Source: Buxus sempervirens (lineage: Eukaryota; Streptophyta; Magnoliopsida; Buxales; Buxaceae). From it: DNA of 64,000 nucleotides. Each line of letters begins with the position of its first letter. The stretch's first letter is position 1. The position numbers were made by a program, and so were the translations under genes. Shown here piece after piece: positions 44,639 through 56,000 of the stretch. The notes below the pieces were generated by a model. It saw only the letters and a program-made list of their open reading frames with translations. It ran no database searches and was not told the origin of the DNA. The stretch lies in assembly GCA_947561395.2 (NCBI GenBank), contig OX387182.1, positions 47,175,949 through 47,239,948 of the forward strand, read 5' to 3'.

Positions 44639-47600
44639 ATGGAAACTACTGGACCATCATCAACAGGAAGAAAACACCCACGCAACAGTTGGTTACACTT
44701 CAGGTAAAGTTTCCTTCACTTGTTTATTTGTTTTGTTCTACAAGCAAGCATGGAAGCAATCCACTAAATTTCTTTTAAACTTTCTATAAGTTTGGGCATG
44801 GTTGTCAATATGACGGTTATTGTAATTCCTTTTGCATCCTTGTAATCCTTAATATATATTGGTCATGGTTTTTCTTTTGTTTTTATAGGGAGCATTATGT
44901 AAATGAAAGAATAAAGAGTTTTTGCGAAGCAGAACAAATCCCCACGAAGCAGTAGGTAGGCATTATCATTGGTAACGGTGAAGGAACATCCTTTCTTTTG
45001 TTGATTTGCATTTCATCGATCCTATTCAAATAAATTTATCTATTTATTTATTGTGTTTCAGTTATTCGCGGATGCTGCTGTAGCATGGAAGTCAATGACT
45101 GAGGCCAAGAGAGAAGAATTTAAGCAAGCCTCATGGCATGAGTGGGACAAATACAATAAAGCTGTCCCACAACAAGTGCCACGAAAAAACAATAGGTTCA
45201 TGGAATTTATTATCTAAAATTAGAATTATTGTGGGTAATTATTTGTGATTGACATATTCTTTCGTTCTACCTTTGTTTTTGGTAGGCCCTGATACAAACA
45301 CGTTGTTCACTTGGACGGTTTATTGCATTCATGAACGCTATTGACTTCGCCGCTTCTCAGGAGACATGCCTTAGGGATAGTGGTTTTGATTACCTGTTGA
45401 AATTATGTGCGAAGAAGCTTAATCGGCGGCTGTGTCATTGGATTGATCCGAATGTAGATACTAAGGAAAGATGTATTAGAGTTGGGGTAGAGAATGTTTC
45501 TTTTGACACCCACGATGTAGAGATGATAATTGGGTTGCCTATAAAGGGGAAAACAATTGATACATCTAAATCAAAAATCCCCGATATGACAGAGTTGTAT
45601 AGTAATTATGGGGTAGAAAATGGAAGCATCCCAATTGAAAATATTGCGAAGAGCTTAAAGAGGACGAAGAACGATCATGAGTGGATCCATTCTTTTGTCC
45701 TGTATTCTTTGACCACCTTAGTAAATCCATCTACAATGATTGATGTGAGTGCATCCTATCTCCCTTTGTTAGTAGATGTGGAGAAGATAGGAGGATATAA
45801 TTGGGGGAAGTATCTATTGGACACCTTGATGCGTCACATAGACAATTTTCAAAAGGGCAAACGAAAAGGTGTCAATGGCTGCTTGTTATTCTTACAGGTA
45901 TGTATAGTATTTAATACATGCATTGACCATACTCTAACTTATTTCCATTGAACGGAGTGTTCTAATGACAGTTCTCTGTTGCTTAGTTTTTGTATTACAA
46001 TCAGGTTATTGTTGGTGAAGCGGCACCTCCCACTACTCCACGTATGGCAACGTCGACGAATGCGTTGATTACCCAAAGAGAGAAGGATGAAATGGCACTC
46101 GGTGGTTATGGAAACGGGAAAGTATAAATATATATATTTTAGTTGAACTCATTATTGTAGGTTTCCTAGTCAAATTTTCAAATAATGTAGCATTTCTATG
46201 TACTCGGGAATATAAACGTTAAATACTATAGGTGCTTGCGCACCATGCGGAGTGCCGTGTGGAAGATGAAGCATCTAGCGAAGCACGTGATCTAGATGTC
46301 CTTGATCTAAGCCCATTCCGTGGAGATCTAGATCCTGTAAGATTGGTTTTTTTTTCCTACCTTTCTCTGGTTTTCTTATTAAGAACAAATCAACTTGGTT
46401 TACAATTGTGTGTTGTGTATCCCAGGTTATTCTAAGTCATCTCACGAAGATCATGGACATGTATAGCGAGATGGTAAATCATGTGAAGTCAAGGGAAACT
46501 ATCCGCCCCTCTGATATCCACGTGCCACGTAAGAGTGCTGATCATATGGATGCTCCCGATTCTTCCATGCCCGATGTGACCGATGAAGCAAGGATTTCAC
46601 CCTCCTATCATGGCACCCACGGGAGCTGTGATCATACAGATACTCCCGGATCATCAAATATTGCAGAAAAGGAAGATCAAATGCAATTCGATGAGGAGAC
46701 TACAGTAGCCGTTTAGGAAGGCACTGGGACCGAGGTAAACAAACCGCGAAGGGGGACCCGCGTGAAGCAGCGTGCGAGACGCTGTTTCACTCCATATGTT
46801 GCTCAACATAGGCATCCTCGATTGGGTACAGAATGACGCCTACTCGTACAATACGTTCGCCGAAACAAACATTCTGAGTAAGCTAATATTCTTAAACAAA
46901 CTTGTAAATGTTATTTATGTATTTTAATTCGTAGTGAATAATTCCTCCACTTTTTTCAGAGAAATTATATTCAAGTTCGATTGCATTCATGCGTGGCATC
47001 TGAGTTGGCATGTTTTTTTGACAAAAAACATGTTAATAGTGTGGTATGCAAAGCCTATCTTGTGAATAATATATTAGTTGTTCAATTTTACATGTCATTT
47101 TTCATGGTATATTTCTATATGTTATCAATGCTTTTGGAGCTTGTCTTATAAAGAGGCAACAATTATCGAGTAACTGCACAGTCACGAGGCATTATTGCTC
47201 AACATATGTTTGCATAAGTATTTTTTGTGACAGCACTAGTAGTCATTAGCATATATCAAATTGTTGTTTTTTCGGGCCACACTAATGAATAAAATTTCCT
47301 TCCATATATTATGCAGGATTGGATAATGAATACTACTCATGGTTCCCCCGAAGACTTGAACTGTTACTTCGATCCACAGCGACTAAGGTATTCAGTGGTT
47401 AAATGCAATCTGGTAAGTTTCTTGGGATGCAATGGATTGTGCGACCTTCACTTCTTGGTTTCAAATTTTTTATGCTTATTTCCTTACTTTAACGGAGTCT
47501 ATAATGGGTTTTTCCTTATAAGGTTGTCTTACTTGTATGTAGATTTTTGTTCCCATGAATCTCCATAATCATTGGTTTCTTTTAGTTCTAAACCTAACAG

Positions 47601-48221
47601 AGCGTAAAGTGGAGGTGCTAGACCCATATGATGGGACACGTCATGCGGGCCATCAGTTTTTAATTGCAACACAGGTAATTTTTATATTAATGAAATTTTC
47701 TTATAACATTTACAACGTTTATGATATTGACAGTCGCTTCATCACTTGTAGACCAAGATGTTAGAAAACATCTTACGTTCCTTTGGAGGTGGTGATGATT
47801 TTCCAATTTTACAATGGGAGTTGTGTCATGTTAACGCCTCACATCAAAGCAACGGGTAAGACACTAGGTTTGTTTCGATAATTACCTATGTTAGCTTCTT
47901 ACATTTCTGTGATCATATACCATTAGGTATGATTGTAGTGTCTTAATGATGAAATTCATGGAGGTGTGGGATGGCAGCAACTTATGTACAGCATTTGATC
48001 AAGTGTATATATAACTTAAATGATTTTTTATAATTATAGTAAGCAACTACTTCGCTAGTAACACACATGTATGGCTTCTATGAATTCAGAGTCATATCGC
48101 ACACTTTAGGGATAAGTTCCTTGTTGACTTGGTTATGCACCCATCAAACCAAGTGTGGGACATCGTTCTGTCTAATGCAGCGATCACCAATAATATGGAG
48201 ACCAATGTAGATGATAAATAA
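44639..48221 (+). pseudogene. Ulp1-like gene copy 1 (HMG-box-like + Ulp1/SENP C48 protease)
   Basis: About twelve exons with GT-AG borders can be traced: 44639-44703, 44889-44955, 45062-45195, 45286-45897, 45987-46121, 46232-46336, 46426-46877, 46960-47043, 47317-47412, 47543-47674, 47752-47855, 47927-48002 and 48090-48221. The N-terminal exons read PRNSWLHFREHYVNERI and WKSMTEAKREEFKQAS, resembling an HMG box. The 45286 exon (TRCSLGRFIAF ... LCHWIDPNVDTKERCIRVG ... DVEMIIGLP) is the N-terminal domain seen with plant Ulp1-like proteases. The last exons hold a C48 catalytic domain: NHW (His), VEVLDPYD (Asp) and QSNGYDCSVLMMKFME (Gln and Cys), all present. C48 enzymes remove SUMO/ubiquitin-like modifiers. 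In-frame stops at 44953 (TAG), 46714 (TAG) and 46834 (TGA), plus a phase clash at 45195/45286, argue for a pseudogene. Confidence 0.75.
47317..48221 (+). other. C48 protease catalytic domain of copy 1
   Basis: Five exons carry the papain-like Ulp1 fold with the complete His-Asp-Gln-Cys set and no stop, unlike the upstream exons. Domain end: SHIAHFRDKFLVDLVMH and a terminal TAA at 48219-48221. Confidence 0.8.
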
Positions 48222-48967
48222 CTAGCAGATGGTCGACCGCGGATTAGGGGAAGAAGATGAAGATGTAAGACCTATTTGTCACTTGTTCAATAAAATAATT
48301 CGTTGAAACTAATAACATTATAATGCCTTGTTTATTATTTTGCATTGTTTATAGGTATAATTGACTAATCCGGCATTCCTGGCTTGATAAAAAGGTGAAA
48401 AAGTTGAAGGCCATCTTCAACATTTAAATGTAATGGCAAGTTTGAAGCACAAGGATTCCAATTGGTTCTTTAGTTCTCAAATCTTGTTGTACAATCGAAG
48501 GAGAGTGTCTTGGAACTACATTGGAAGACACATAAGTTTTTTCTATCCATTTTATATTATTTACAAGTCCATGAGTATGAGAATAATCCCACATGCAATG
48601 TGGTTGTATTTCTAACCCACCTTTTGTAATATACGGCTTTTGCCTTTTCCCATTAACATCACTATGTTTGTACTTAATTTTAGGCTATAAAGTTAGTTGC
48701 AAGCATCTTTCACACGAAGATTGTCTACGCCTTAATTTGATGTGGAGGAGTTCGTATTTTTCCTAAAGCCAATTTTAGGCTATAAAATTTTGGAAAATGA
48801 CATGTATCATTATGGAGAAAAGAAAAATTAATCAAATTAATTGACAAGAAAATTTTATAAAGGTTAAAATTAATCTTTTTCAATTTTTAGCTATGGCAAA
48901 GGTTAAAATTAATTACACTAATAATAACGGGATATACAAATTTAAATAATCAAAAAAATTTAGAGCT
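48222..48967. other. 3' flank of copy 1, nothing recognised
   Basis: AT-rich with no conserved coding; probably 3' UTR and spacer. Confidence 0.4.
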
Positions 48968-49376
48968 TACAAGTCCACTCATGCCTGGTTACAAGTCCAC
49001 TCATGCCTGGTTACAAGTCCTCACATGCCTGGTTACAAGTCCACACAATGCCTAGTTACAAGTCCTCTCAAGCCTGGTTACAAGTCCAATCATGCCTGGT
49101 TACAAGTCCACTCATGCCTGGTTACAAAGTCCTCCCATGCTCATGCTCCGTTACAAGTCCACTCATGCCTGGTTACAAGTCCTCCCATGCCTGGTTACAA
49201 GTCCTCCCATGCTCATGCTTAGTTACAAGTCCGCTCATGCCTGGTTACAAGTCCTCCCATGCCTGATTACAAGTCCTCTCATGCTCATGCTTGGTAACAA
49301 GTCCACTCATGCTTGGTCACAAGTCCACTCATGCCTGGTTACAAGTCCTCTCATGCTTGGTTACAAGTCCTCACAT
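48968..49376 (+). repeat. 22-bp minisatellite, 18 units, with 72-bp higher-order period
   Basis: The basic unit is ACAAGTCC(A/T)CTCATGCCTGGTT with 18 recognisable copies. Units 8, 11 and 14 carry an extra CTCATG-type hexamer (28 instead of 22 bp), so the middle of the array repeats as 22+22+28. Open reading frames across it are by-products of the repeat. Confidence 0.93.
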
Positions 49377-49399
49377 GTGTAAAGATTTCTCAAAAAAAA

Positions 49400-49665
49400 C
49401 CTCAGTGTGACGATTTCTGCGTGGTCTGCGACTGCTTGAGTGGGTGAACCCAATTATGAGGATGTTTTTACTACTTTCTGGAAGATTTATGCCCACTCGA
49501 GCGTCAAGCCATGATTTAACAAACTCAAAAAACCCGAGACTGATGATTTTGGGGCGATTTGCGCCGACTCGAGCATCAAGGCAAAACTAAAAAAAAAACT
49601 CAGAAAACCCGAAAGTGAAGATTTTGGAGCGATTTGCGCTCGCTCGAGCGTCAAATTAAAAAATG
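49400..49665 (+). repeat. About 85-bp tandem units with ACTCGAGCGTCAA motif
   Basis: Three units share CCACTCGAGCGTCAAG / GCCGACTCGAGCATCAAG / GCTCGCTCGAGCGTCAAA, preceded by GA(A/T)GATTTTGG(A/G)GCGATTTGCG and an A-rich spacer. The CTCGAGCG core is the same as in the LTR islands at 23040-23310 and 28505-28740. Confidence 0.75.
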
Positions 49666-50645
49666 AAAAAAAGTTAGAACCCTAATAATGTTCACGTGGT
49701 GCATTTTATTCACATCGCGCCGTTACACTTCCATTCATCAACAGTCGTTGCATTCCAATATTCCAAGTCGTTTCACTTCCATTCATCTTCCAAGTCTTAT
49801 AGCTCTCAACGCAAGTCTTCGAAGTTCATGTTGGGATTGGATACAGGGCCTTTTCACGTTCATCCAAGGTATGTGGAGATATTTCTTTTAATGTTTTTTC
49901 CATGTTTTAAGTTTTGATTTAGTTATGTTTATATGTTATTATACTTGAGTAGGGTGATGCATAAAAAACAATCCACAGCATCTAATCGATGGTTTTTTTT
50001 TTTTACCTTTTTAGCTTTTTGCATTTTGGGCTCTCGTTATTGATTCGTAATTTTTTTTTGCTATTTTGTGATGTTTTCTATTTTGATTAGAGTAGTTTTT
50101 TGACAAACGGTTGTTGTTAGTGATCTGAAGGAACATTGCTAGCAATTTTTACTAAGTGTGATATGGGAAGATTGTTTACCAAAAAAAAAAATTGATCGAT
50201 CATGGCCTGGAAATTTTTTTTCATTTTCTTTTGGTTGAAGTGTTTAACATTTAAAAAAGAGTCAAATCTCAGACTTAATACCAAATTGTTTAATTCTAAT
50301 CTCCATTAAAAAATTTCTGAGTGGATTCTATCTGTTATGGTAAATTTTTTTCGTTTTCTTTTGCTTGGAGTGTTTAACTTCTTTCTTAAAATATAAATTC
50401 ACCATGGAAATAAAATTAACAAAACCCTAGAACCCACTAAAGTACATTGCAATTCTTCATTTCACAGCAAAGTTGTCTTTCAATTTTATTTACAATTTGT
50501 TGCTAACCTTGTATTTTATGGCTTCAATAAGCACTTAGTCTCATAGCTTTGTGATTTTCTATATGCTAATGTCCTATTTACAATTAAATACATGCATTTT
50601 TTATTAATTGCTTTAATAGGATGTTGTTCTATATTTTTTTTGCAG

Positions 50646-51573
50646 ATGCCAAAAAAACACAAATGCATCAGTGGGTCTAGGTCTAACACACAACCTCCTC
50701 CAGTAGATGAGTCAATGTTTTTAGACCGTCATGCACAGGGTAGGTTTCGTAATCACCTTCACAACCGGCCTCTTTTGTTAGAGCGAGAGGTAATAATCAA
50801 GGAGCTTAATCTCGATATTACTTCAGTTTTTACTTCTAATGGTTGGGGTCCTATGCTCAAAGACCTTACACCTCCTCAACCCATCATAGTTCAAGAGTTC
50901 TATGCAAACATACATTCTTGGTCCAATATCCCTCCGGCATTTTCCGTGTATATTTGCGGTCAGACATTTTCGATCACCCCTTATATTATCTCTCAGATAT
51001 TAGGAATACCCAGAGTGCTTGAGCCTAAATATCCTTATCATGATGCAAACATCCCTTCACCTAATCATATGGCATCTTTTGTGCGCAACAGTACTACGTA
51101 TTTCCGTGGAACCCATCTAGTGGTTGATAATCTTCTAACTTGATCGGTTATTCTACAGATTATGAGTACCAACATATCCCTAGTGGCTCATTTACATACT
51201 CTCCCACTCCAGAGACTTCAGTTCTTTTATGCATTACTCTAAGGTCATTCAATATACCTCCCTTCGCATATAGTTTTTTCAATGCTACGCATTGTACAGG
51301 TCATCAACAGGAAGCGAAAACTTATATTCAGTTGCCTCATTATCTGACTTCTGCACGGACTTGGCGCTGTAACTCCAGAGATTGATCGCCCTATAGTGCT
51401 TCCACCTCCTATTGGGCCTACTATCGTAGCGCAAAGTGTTGCTCATTCTACTGTCACTACTTGGGGTGGTACTCCTCGTCACCCTCGTGAAGCAGCTACC
51501 CGAGGAGGCCTGTACATCAATCTTAGGATGATGCAGGCCTCCTTTCTGGCTAAATTTAGCAAAAGGGCCTTAT
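50646..51573 (+). pseudogene. Putative plant transposon protein fragment
   Basis: After a TTTTTTTGCAG acceptor, an ATG at 50646 opens 166 codons with FLDRHAQGRF, VQEFYANIHSW, SVYICGQTFSITPYIISQIL and the IPRVLEPKYPYHDANIPSP segment. This is the domain catalogued in plant genomes as putative plant transposon protein (often near Gypsy or Ulp1-like sequences). Reading stops at 51143. After frame changes, GPTIVAQSVAH and TRGGLYINLRMMQ continue to about 51560. The function of the family is unknown; this copy is frameshifted. Confidence 0.65.
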
Positions 51574-51585
51574 GACTTGAACCAT

Positions 51586-51617
51586 GAACCCAACCAAACC
51601 ATTCTTTGGTTGGGTTC
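51586..51617. repeat. 13-bp perfect inverted repeat hairpin
   Basis: GAACCCAACCAAA (51586-51598), loop CCATTC, then TTTGGTTGGGTTC (51605-51617). No element boundaries are recognised around it. Confidence 0.75.
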
Positions 51618-52041
51618 AAACAAACCCAAAAAGAAAACCTACGTATTCTTCCCAACAGCTACGTTTTCTTCCTCCCCAAATCGACAAGCCCTAAAATCCC
51701 CTTCTCCTATTTTAACCCCATCCCAAAGGTATTCGCAGAGAGAAAGGGTGGGTTTTCTCTTGCCACGAAACGTGATCGAAGGTGAACTTCCATTTTGTTG
51801 CAAGTGGCCATTAGATGGCTTGCTTGGCTCCGTGCCATTGCTGGTGAAGCTATTCAGGGATGGGTGCCACTCAAAGCTGACAAGTTTGAGAAACTAGAGA
51901 TGGTAGTGAACAATTACAACTTCACCATTTCATCCACATCTGCTTCTTACTTATCATTTGGTATTATTAGTAATTTAGTGAGTATGGGCATGAAACTTGT
52001 GAGGATATGTGACTTCACCATATCAGATATTCGTATTTCCT
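51618..52041 (+). other. Possible gene fragment, unrecognised
   Basis: Contains readings such as WPLDGLLGSVPLLVKLF and, in another frame, WVPLKADKFEKLEMVVNNYNF, with ATG-less edges. It may belong to a captured gene or LINE. I assign no function. Confidence 0.25.
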
Positions 52042-52127
52042 CTCATCTGGAATGTGAAAACCCCTTCTAAAGTAGCTTTTTTCCTTTGGAATGAATCTTT
52101 GGTCAAAATTCTGACAATTGACCTTGC
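52042..52127 (+). pseudogene. LINE zf-RVT fragment
   Basis: Encodes WNVKTPSKVAFFLWNESLVKI followed by LTIDLAN, the start of the C-terminal zinc-binding domain (zf-RVT) of plant L1 ORF2. The rest of the domain is not found. Confidence 0.75.
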
Positions 52128-53099
52128 GAATTAGACGATTTCTAGTATGAGTTTCGGACAGTGCATCATCTTCTCCATTTTTTTTTCTATTTGGGTATCT
52201 TTTGTCTTATTATCTACCCGGTGCTGGAGTTTTTTCGTCAATGCCTGGGGACCTGTATGACAAGCATATGTTTTCACCTACTTGAAACATAATGATCCTG
52301 CAACAAGAAAGCCATCTTAATTGACTCCAAGTTTCTCCCTTTAAGTCTTCTGAATTTGATATCTTATAGCTTTTGCTAGAAGGGATGCTCTTTATCGTCA
52401 CTGGTCTATTTAGGATGATATTGATAAATTGTAGGAGTAGATTACCTGGGTGTTTAAGTGTTTAACTGAAGTGAATTTTCAGCATCAAAGTGAATGCTGA
52501 TGTAACACTATTCTCTTAGAAACATGATACAAGTAAACATTTTCTATGACGGTTAACTTGATTTTGCAGTGTAATGTATATTGGATGGATTGAGTGAATC
52601 TTGATCTTCATACAGTGTTCCCTAAAAAGACTGTCAAAATATTTCTATTTTCTCTGTTATGAGTGCTCTGCTGAAGAAAGTGCTATATAAAGTCAAAAGA
52701 GCATGATTTCTAGTGAGTCTGAATGATTTCCATCAACTGGAGATTATACATAATCCAAGAAATATATTATTTGTCTGAGGATATGTATTAAAAGAATAAT
52801 GTTCAAGAGTCAAAATGTTGAAGGCTCGATGAATGCAATATTTGGCGTTCCATTGGAAGTGAATCTGAATATTAATACATCATATCCATCACTTATTAAT
52901 CGGTGGCTTGGTTTCATAATTCAAAGTGGGGGACTAGATGTTTCGCAATTCTCTTTATATTTTTAGCCAGTTTGTTTCTTCATATTGTCAATTAAACCTT
53001 CTTTGTCTCCTTTAAGAATCTTGTAGTCCTTAAATTTTATATGACAATCTGCTCACATCTTTGTTGGTTATAATGTTCATTTTATTTGCTGCAATAGTC
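52128..53099. other. No recognisable feature
   Basis: AT-rich, without coding similarity or terminal repeats that I can support. Confidence 0.45.
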
Positions 53100-56000
53100 A
53101 TGGCAAGGAAGAAAGTGCTAAATCCATCCCGTGTAAGAAGACAAACTCGTTCAATTTCAAAGGATGCAGCAGCAACCTCTCCCATTGCATTAGTTGCTCC
53201 ACGAAGACCATTAAACCCATGGGTTATATTCATGTAAGAAAAATATCCAACATTAAATTTTGTAATTTAGAATTAAAAGTTATCTTTGTTATGAGTCTAA
53301 GTAAAAATAAGAAATGCTTCATCAATTATATATAGTGTTGTTATGAGTACAATAAACAGAAAATAAAAAAGAGAATTGAATATGAAAAATGCAACTAGGT
53401 TTTATTTTATTATATGCTTTAGTATATGTTTAAAAAATATTTGTGTACTTCTTATAAGAAGGAGTATATCGTAGAACGCAAACGAGGAGGAGAAACAATC
53501 ACACAACGCAAAGCATGCATTCAAAGTCTTATCTTAATGATTATATATTATAGAGCATATTGTTAGGTGTTCTTTATATTTGAGGCTCCTTGAACAATAG
53601 TTTTGATGTTGGAATATATGTTTCTTGTCATTCCTTCTCACTTCCCCTAATTCAAGTTAGATTTGGGTTCTTTTATGTAAAACTGAATTATTAATCTTTA
53701 ATAATTTAATTTGTAGGGGATGAGAGATGCAAAACTAAAGTGGGACAATTTGGGACAAGAAGAAAGGCAGCACTATCAAGCATTGTCTACCCAAATTATA
53801 GTATAGTATCAATCTTTGCATCCTGCACAAAAAAAGAAGAAAAAATGTTCAGGTAACACCAACTAAAACATGTTTTTTTATATAATTCAGAAAGATTTGT
53901 AGTTAGGAGCTACCATTGTTGTTGTGCCCGGCCAAAATATTGTTGGTGTTACTTTCTATTTTCTTCTGAAAATAGATTTTGAAAATAGATTTTTGAAAAC
54001 CATTTATGGGCTTTTCTTCAACTCACATATTATATCATCTGGTCAAGGTTTTGTCCTACACTTCTATTATTAGATTTTTTTCCTAGAATATCTTTGTGTT
54101 GTGTTTAATTAGCACTTTATGTGCAATTGCAGCCTTGCGTGGTGACAAGATGCTCGCGTAGAAGGTTCATGGCTTGTTGCAAACAGCTTACGACAGACCA
54201 GCTATTGGCTATTGATACGATTGGTTTTGGGCCCCTTCTCCATCTCCAATGCACATCCCTTGTGAGGGAGTTATGTGCGTGGTTAATTCCGCAAGTAGAT
54301 GTAGATACCCGTAGCTTAAAAATTGGCGAGTATTCTATACCGATAGACAGTGTAGATGTCAGTATTATTTTGGGACTTAGACACCTTGGACATCTTGTCA
54401 TCACCTCTGGACCAGATGATATAATATGTGAGGTTCGTGATATGTTTCAAATTGAGAAGCATGGAATACCACTGTCGGACTTAGAATCTAGGATGCGTTC
54501 ACTAGGAGGTGCCCCTGAATTTAAAAGAGCATTTGTTTTATTCGCATTAGGTTCACTCTTGTGTCCAAATTCGAACCTACATGCTAGTATTACCTTTTTA
54601 CATAGTGTGGTAGATGTAGGTAGTTTATCCGAATTAAATTGGGCAGCATTTGTGGTTGACCGGCTTTTTGAAGAAATAAAAATTTTCCAAATCAAGAAGA
54701 AGCAGTGTATAGGTGGTTGCCTTTTATTCTTACAGGTGAGGACTTACAATAAATGTTTACAGTCTTTGTTACATTCGTACTGTTATTTTATTTTACTTAT
54801 TAAAGATATCTGTGTCGAGTAAGATGGTTGACCACCTTTGTTTTCAATTGTTTTATTATGAGCATGTTCTTGTGGGTCCGGCCGAGGCTGACATATGGAC
54901 AACATGATTGTTGGTTTGGACTCAAGAGCGTGTCAAGAATAGAGAAAAAGCAGAGAAAGTTGCTGGTGGTTATGGGCGTGGATAGGTATATTGTATTTTA
55001 TAACTGCCTTGTCACTAAAATAAGAATTTTTCTTATACTTAGTGTGTTATATAGGTAGATCCAACAAGTTGAGGAAGTATGTTGAACGTGGCAATGAAAG
55101 CATTCAAGAAAAAATCCGAGACATCAATCATGTAAGAAAGTATCTCCACAGTTTCCATAATGAAGGTTCCCGCCTTAGTTGTTGTGTTACAATATTCCCA
55201 AATTCCCTAATGATGTGTTGTGTAGGTTGGTCCTCTTGAATTCGATTATGCTATCGCCATTGCCAATGGAGACACTAGAACTTGCATTGCAAACAATGAT
55301 CCTGTAAGAAAGCATCTCTAAGATTTTCACTTATACTTTTTGTGTTTGACTTATGTAATGGTGCATTATATAGGTTGAACACCAAAGTTTTTTGGAGGAT
55401 GCTACTATATGCATAAAAGATATTCAATCCAAAATTCCAGACATTGGCCCTGTAAGATTTGTTTCTACAAATAATTCCATGATTTAATAGGAAGAACTGT
55501 TGTTTTGCGTTTTCTTTATTCTTTGAGTTGTAAATCTAACCATATAATCAAACTTTGTTAGGAGGTGGTTAGTCAATTGGAGCATATGTAGGTGCTACTG
55601 CAGACTATGAGTTATGCATATTCATCATCATTAGCACTTGTAAGAGAGGTCTATGGAAGGCACAAAGATATGGGTAATGCCTCGCAAGCTAGAAGTGACT
55701 TGGAAGCCCAACAGCATGTGTGCGCACGTCGGAAAAGCCGCACGGGAAAATTCGGAGTCGCCACCGCCTGATGGGGTACAGGCGGACACCTGAGTGCCTA
55801 ATCTTATCTATTGGACTGGTCTGCGGCTTGAGATTCTGAGAAAGGGCCTTGGTTGTGGTTTGGGGAAGTCTGTAGACACCCCAGACCACCCCATCAGATG
55901 ACGGGTCCCGTGGGTTCCCTGGTTTGAGTTAGCTTACTTTGGTCTCACCCGATTCCTAATCCGGCATGCCATTGGGTTAAGTCTGGCGGGACCACCTAGG

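Noticed and set aside
48968-49376. CRISPR-like regular repeat array
   Set aside because: Units are contiguous with no unique spacers, and the window is plant nuclear DNA.
49003-49382. Three overlapping open frames rich in PGYKSSHAWLQV
   Set aside because: They are three frames of the 22-bp minisatellite; a repeat whose length is not a multiple of three keeps all frames open.
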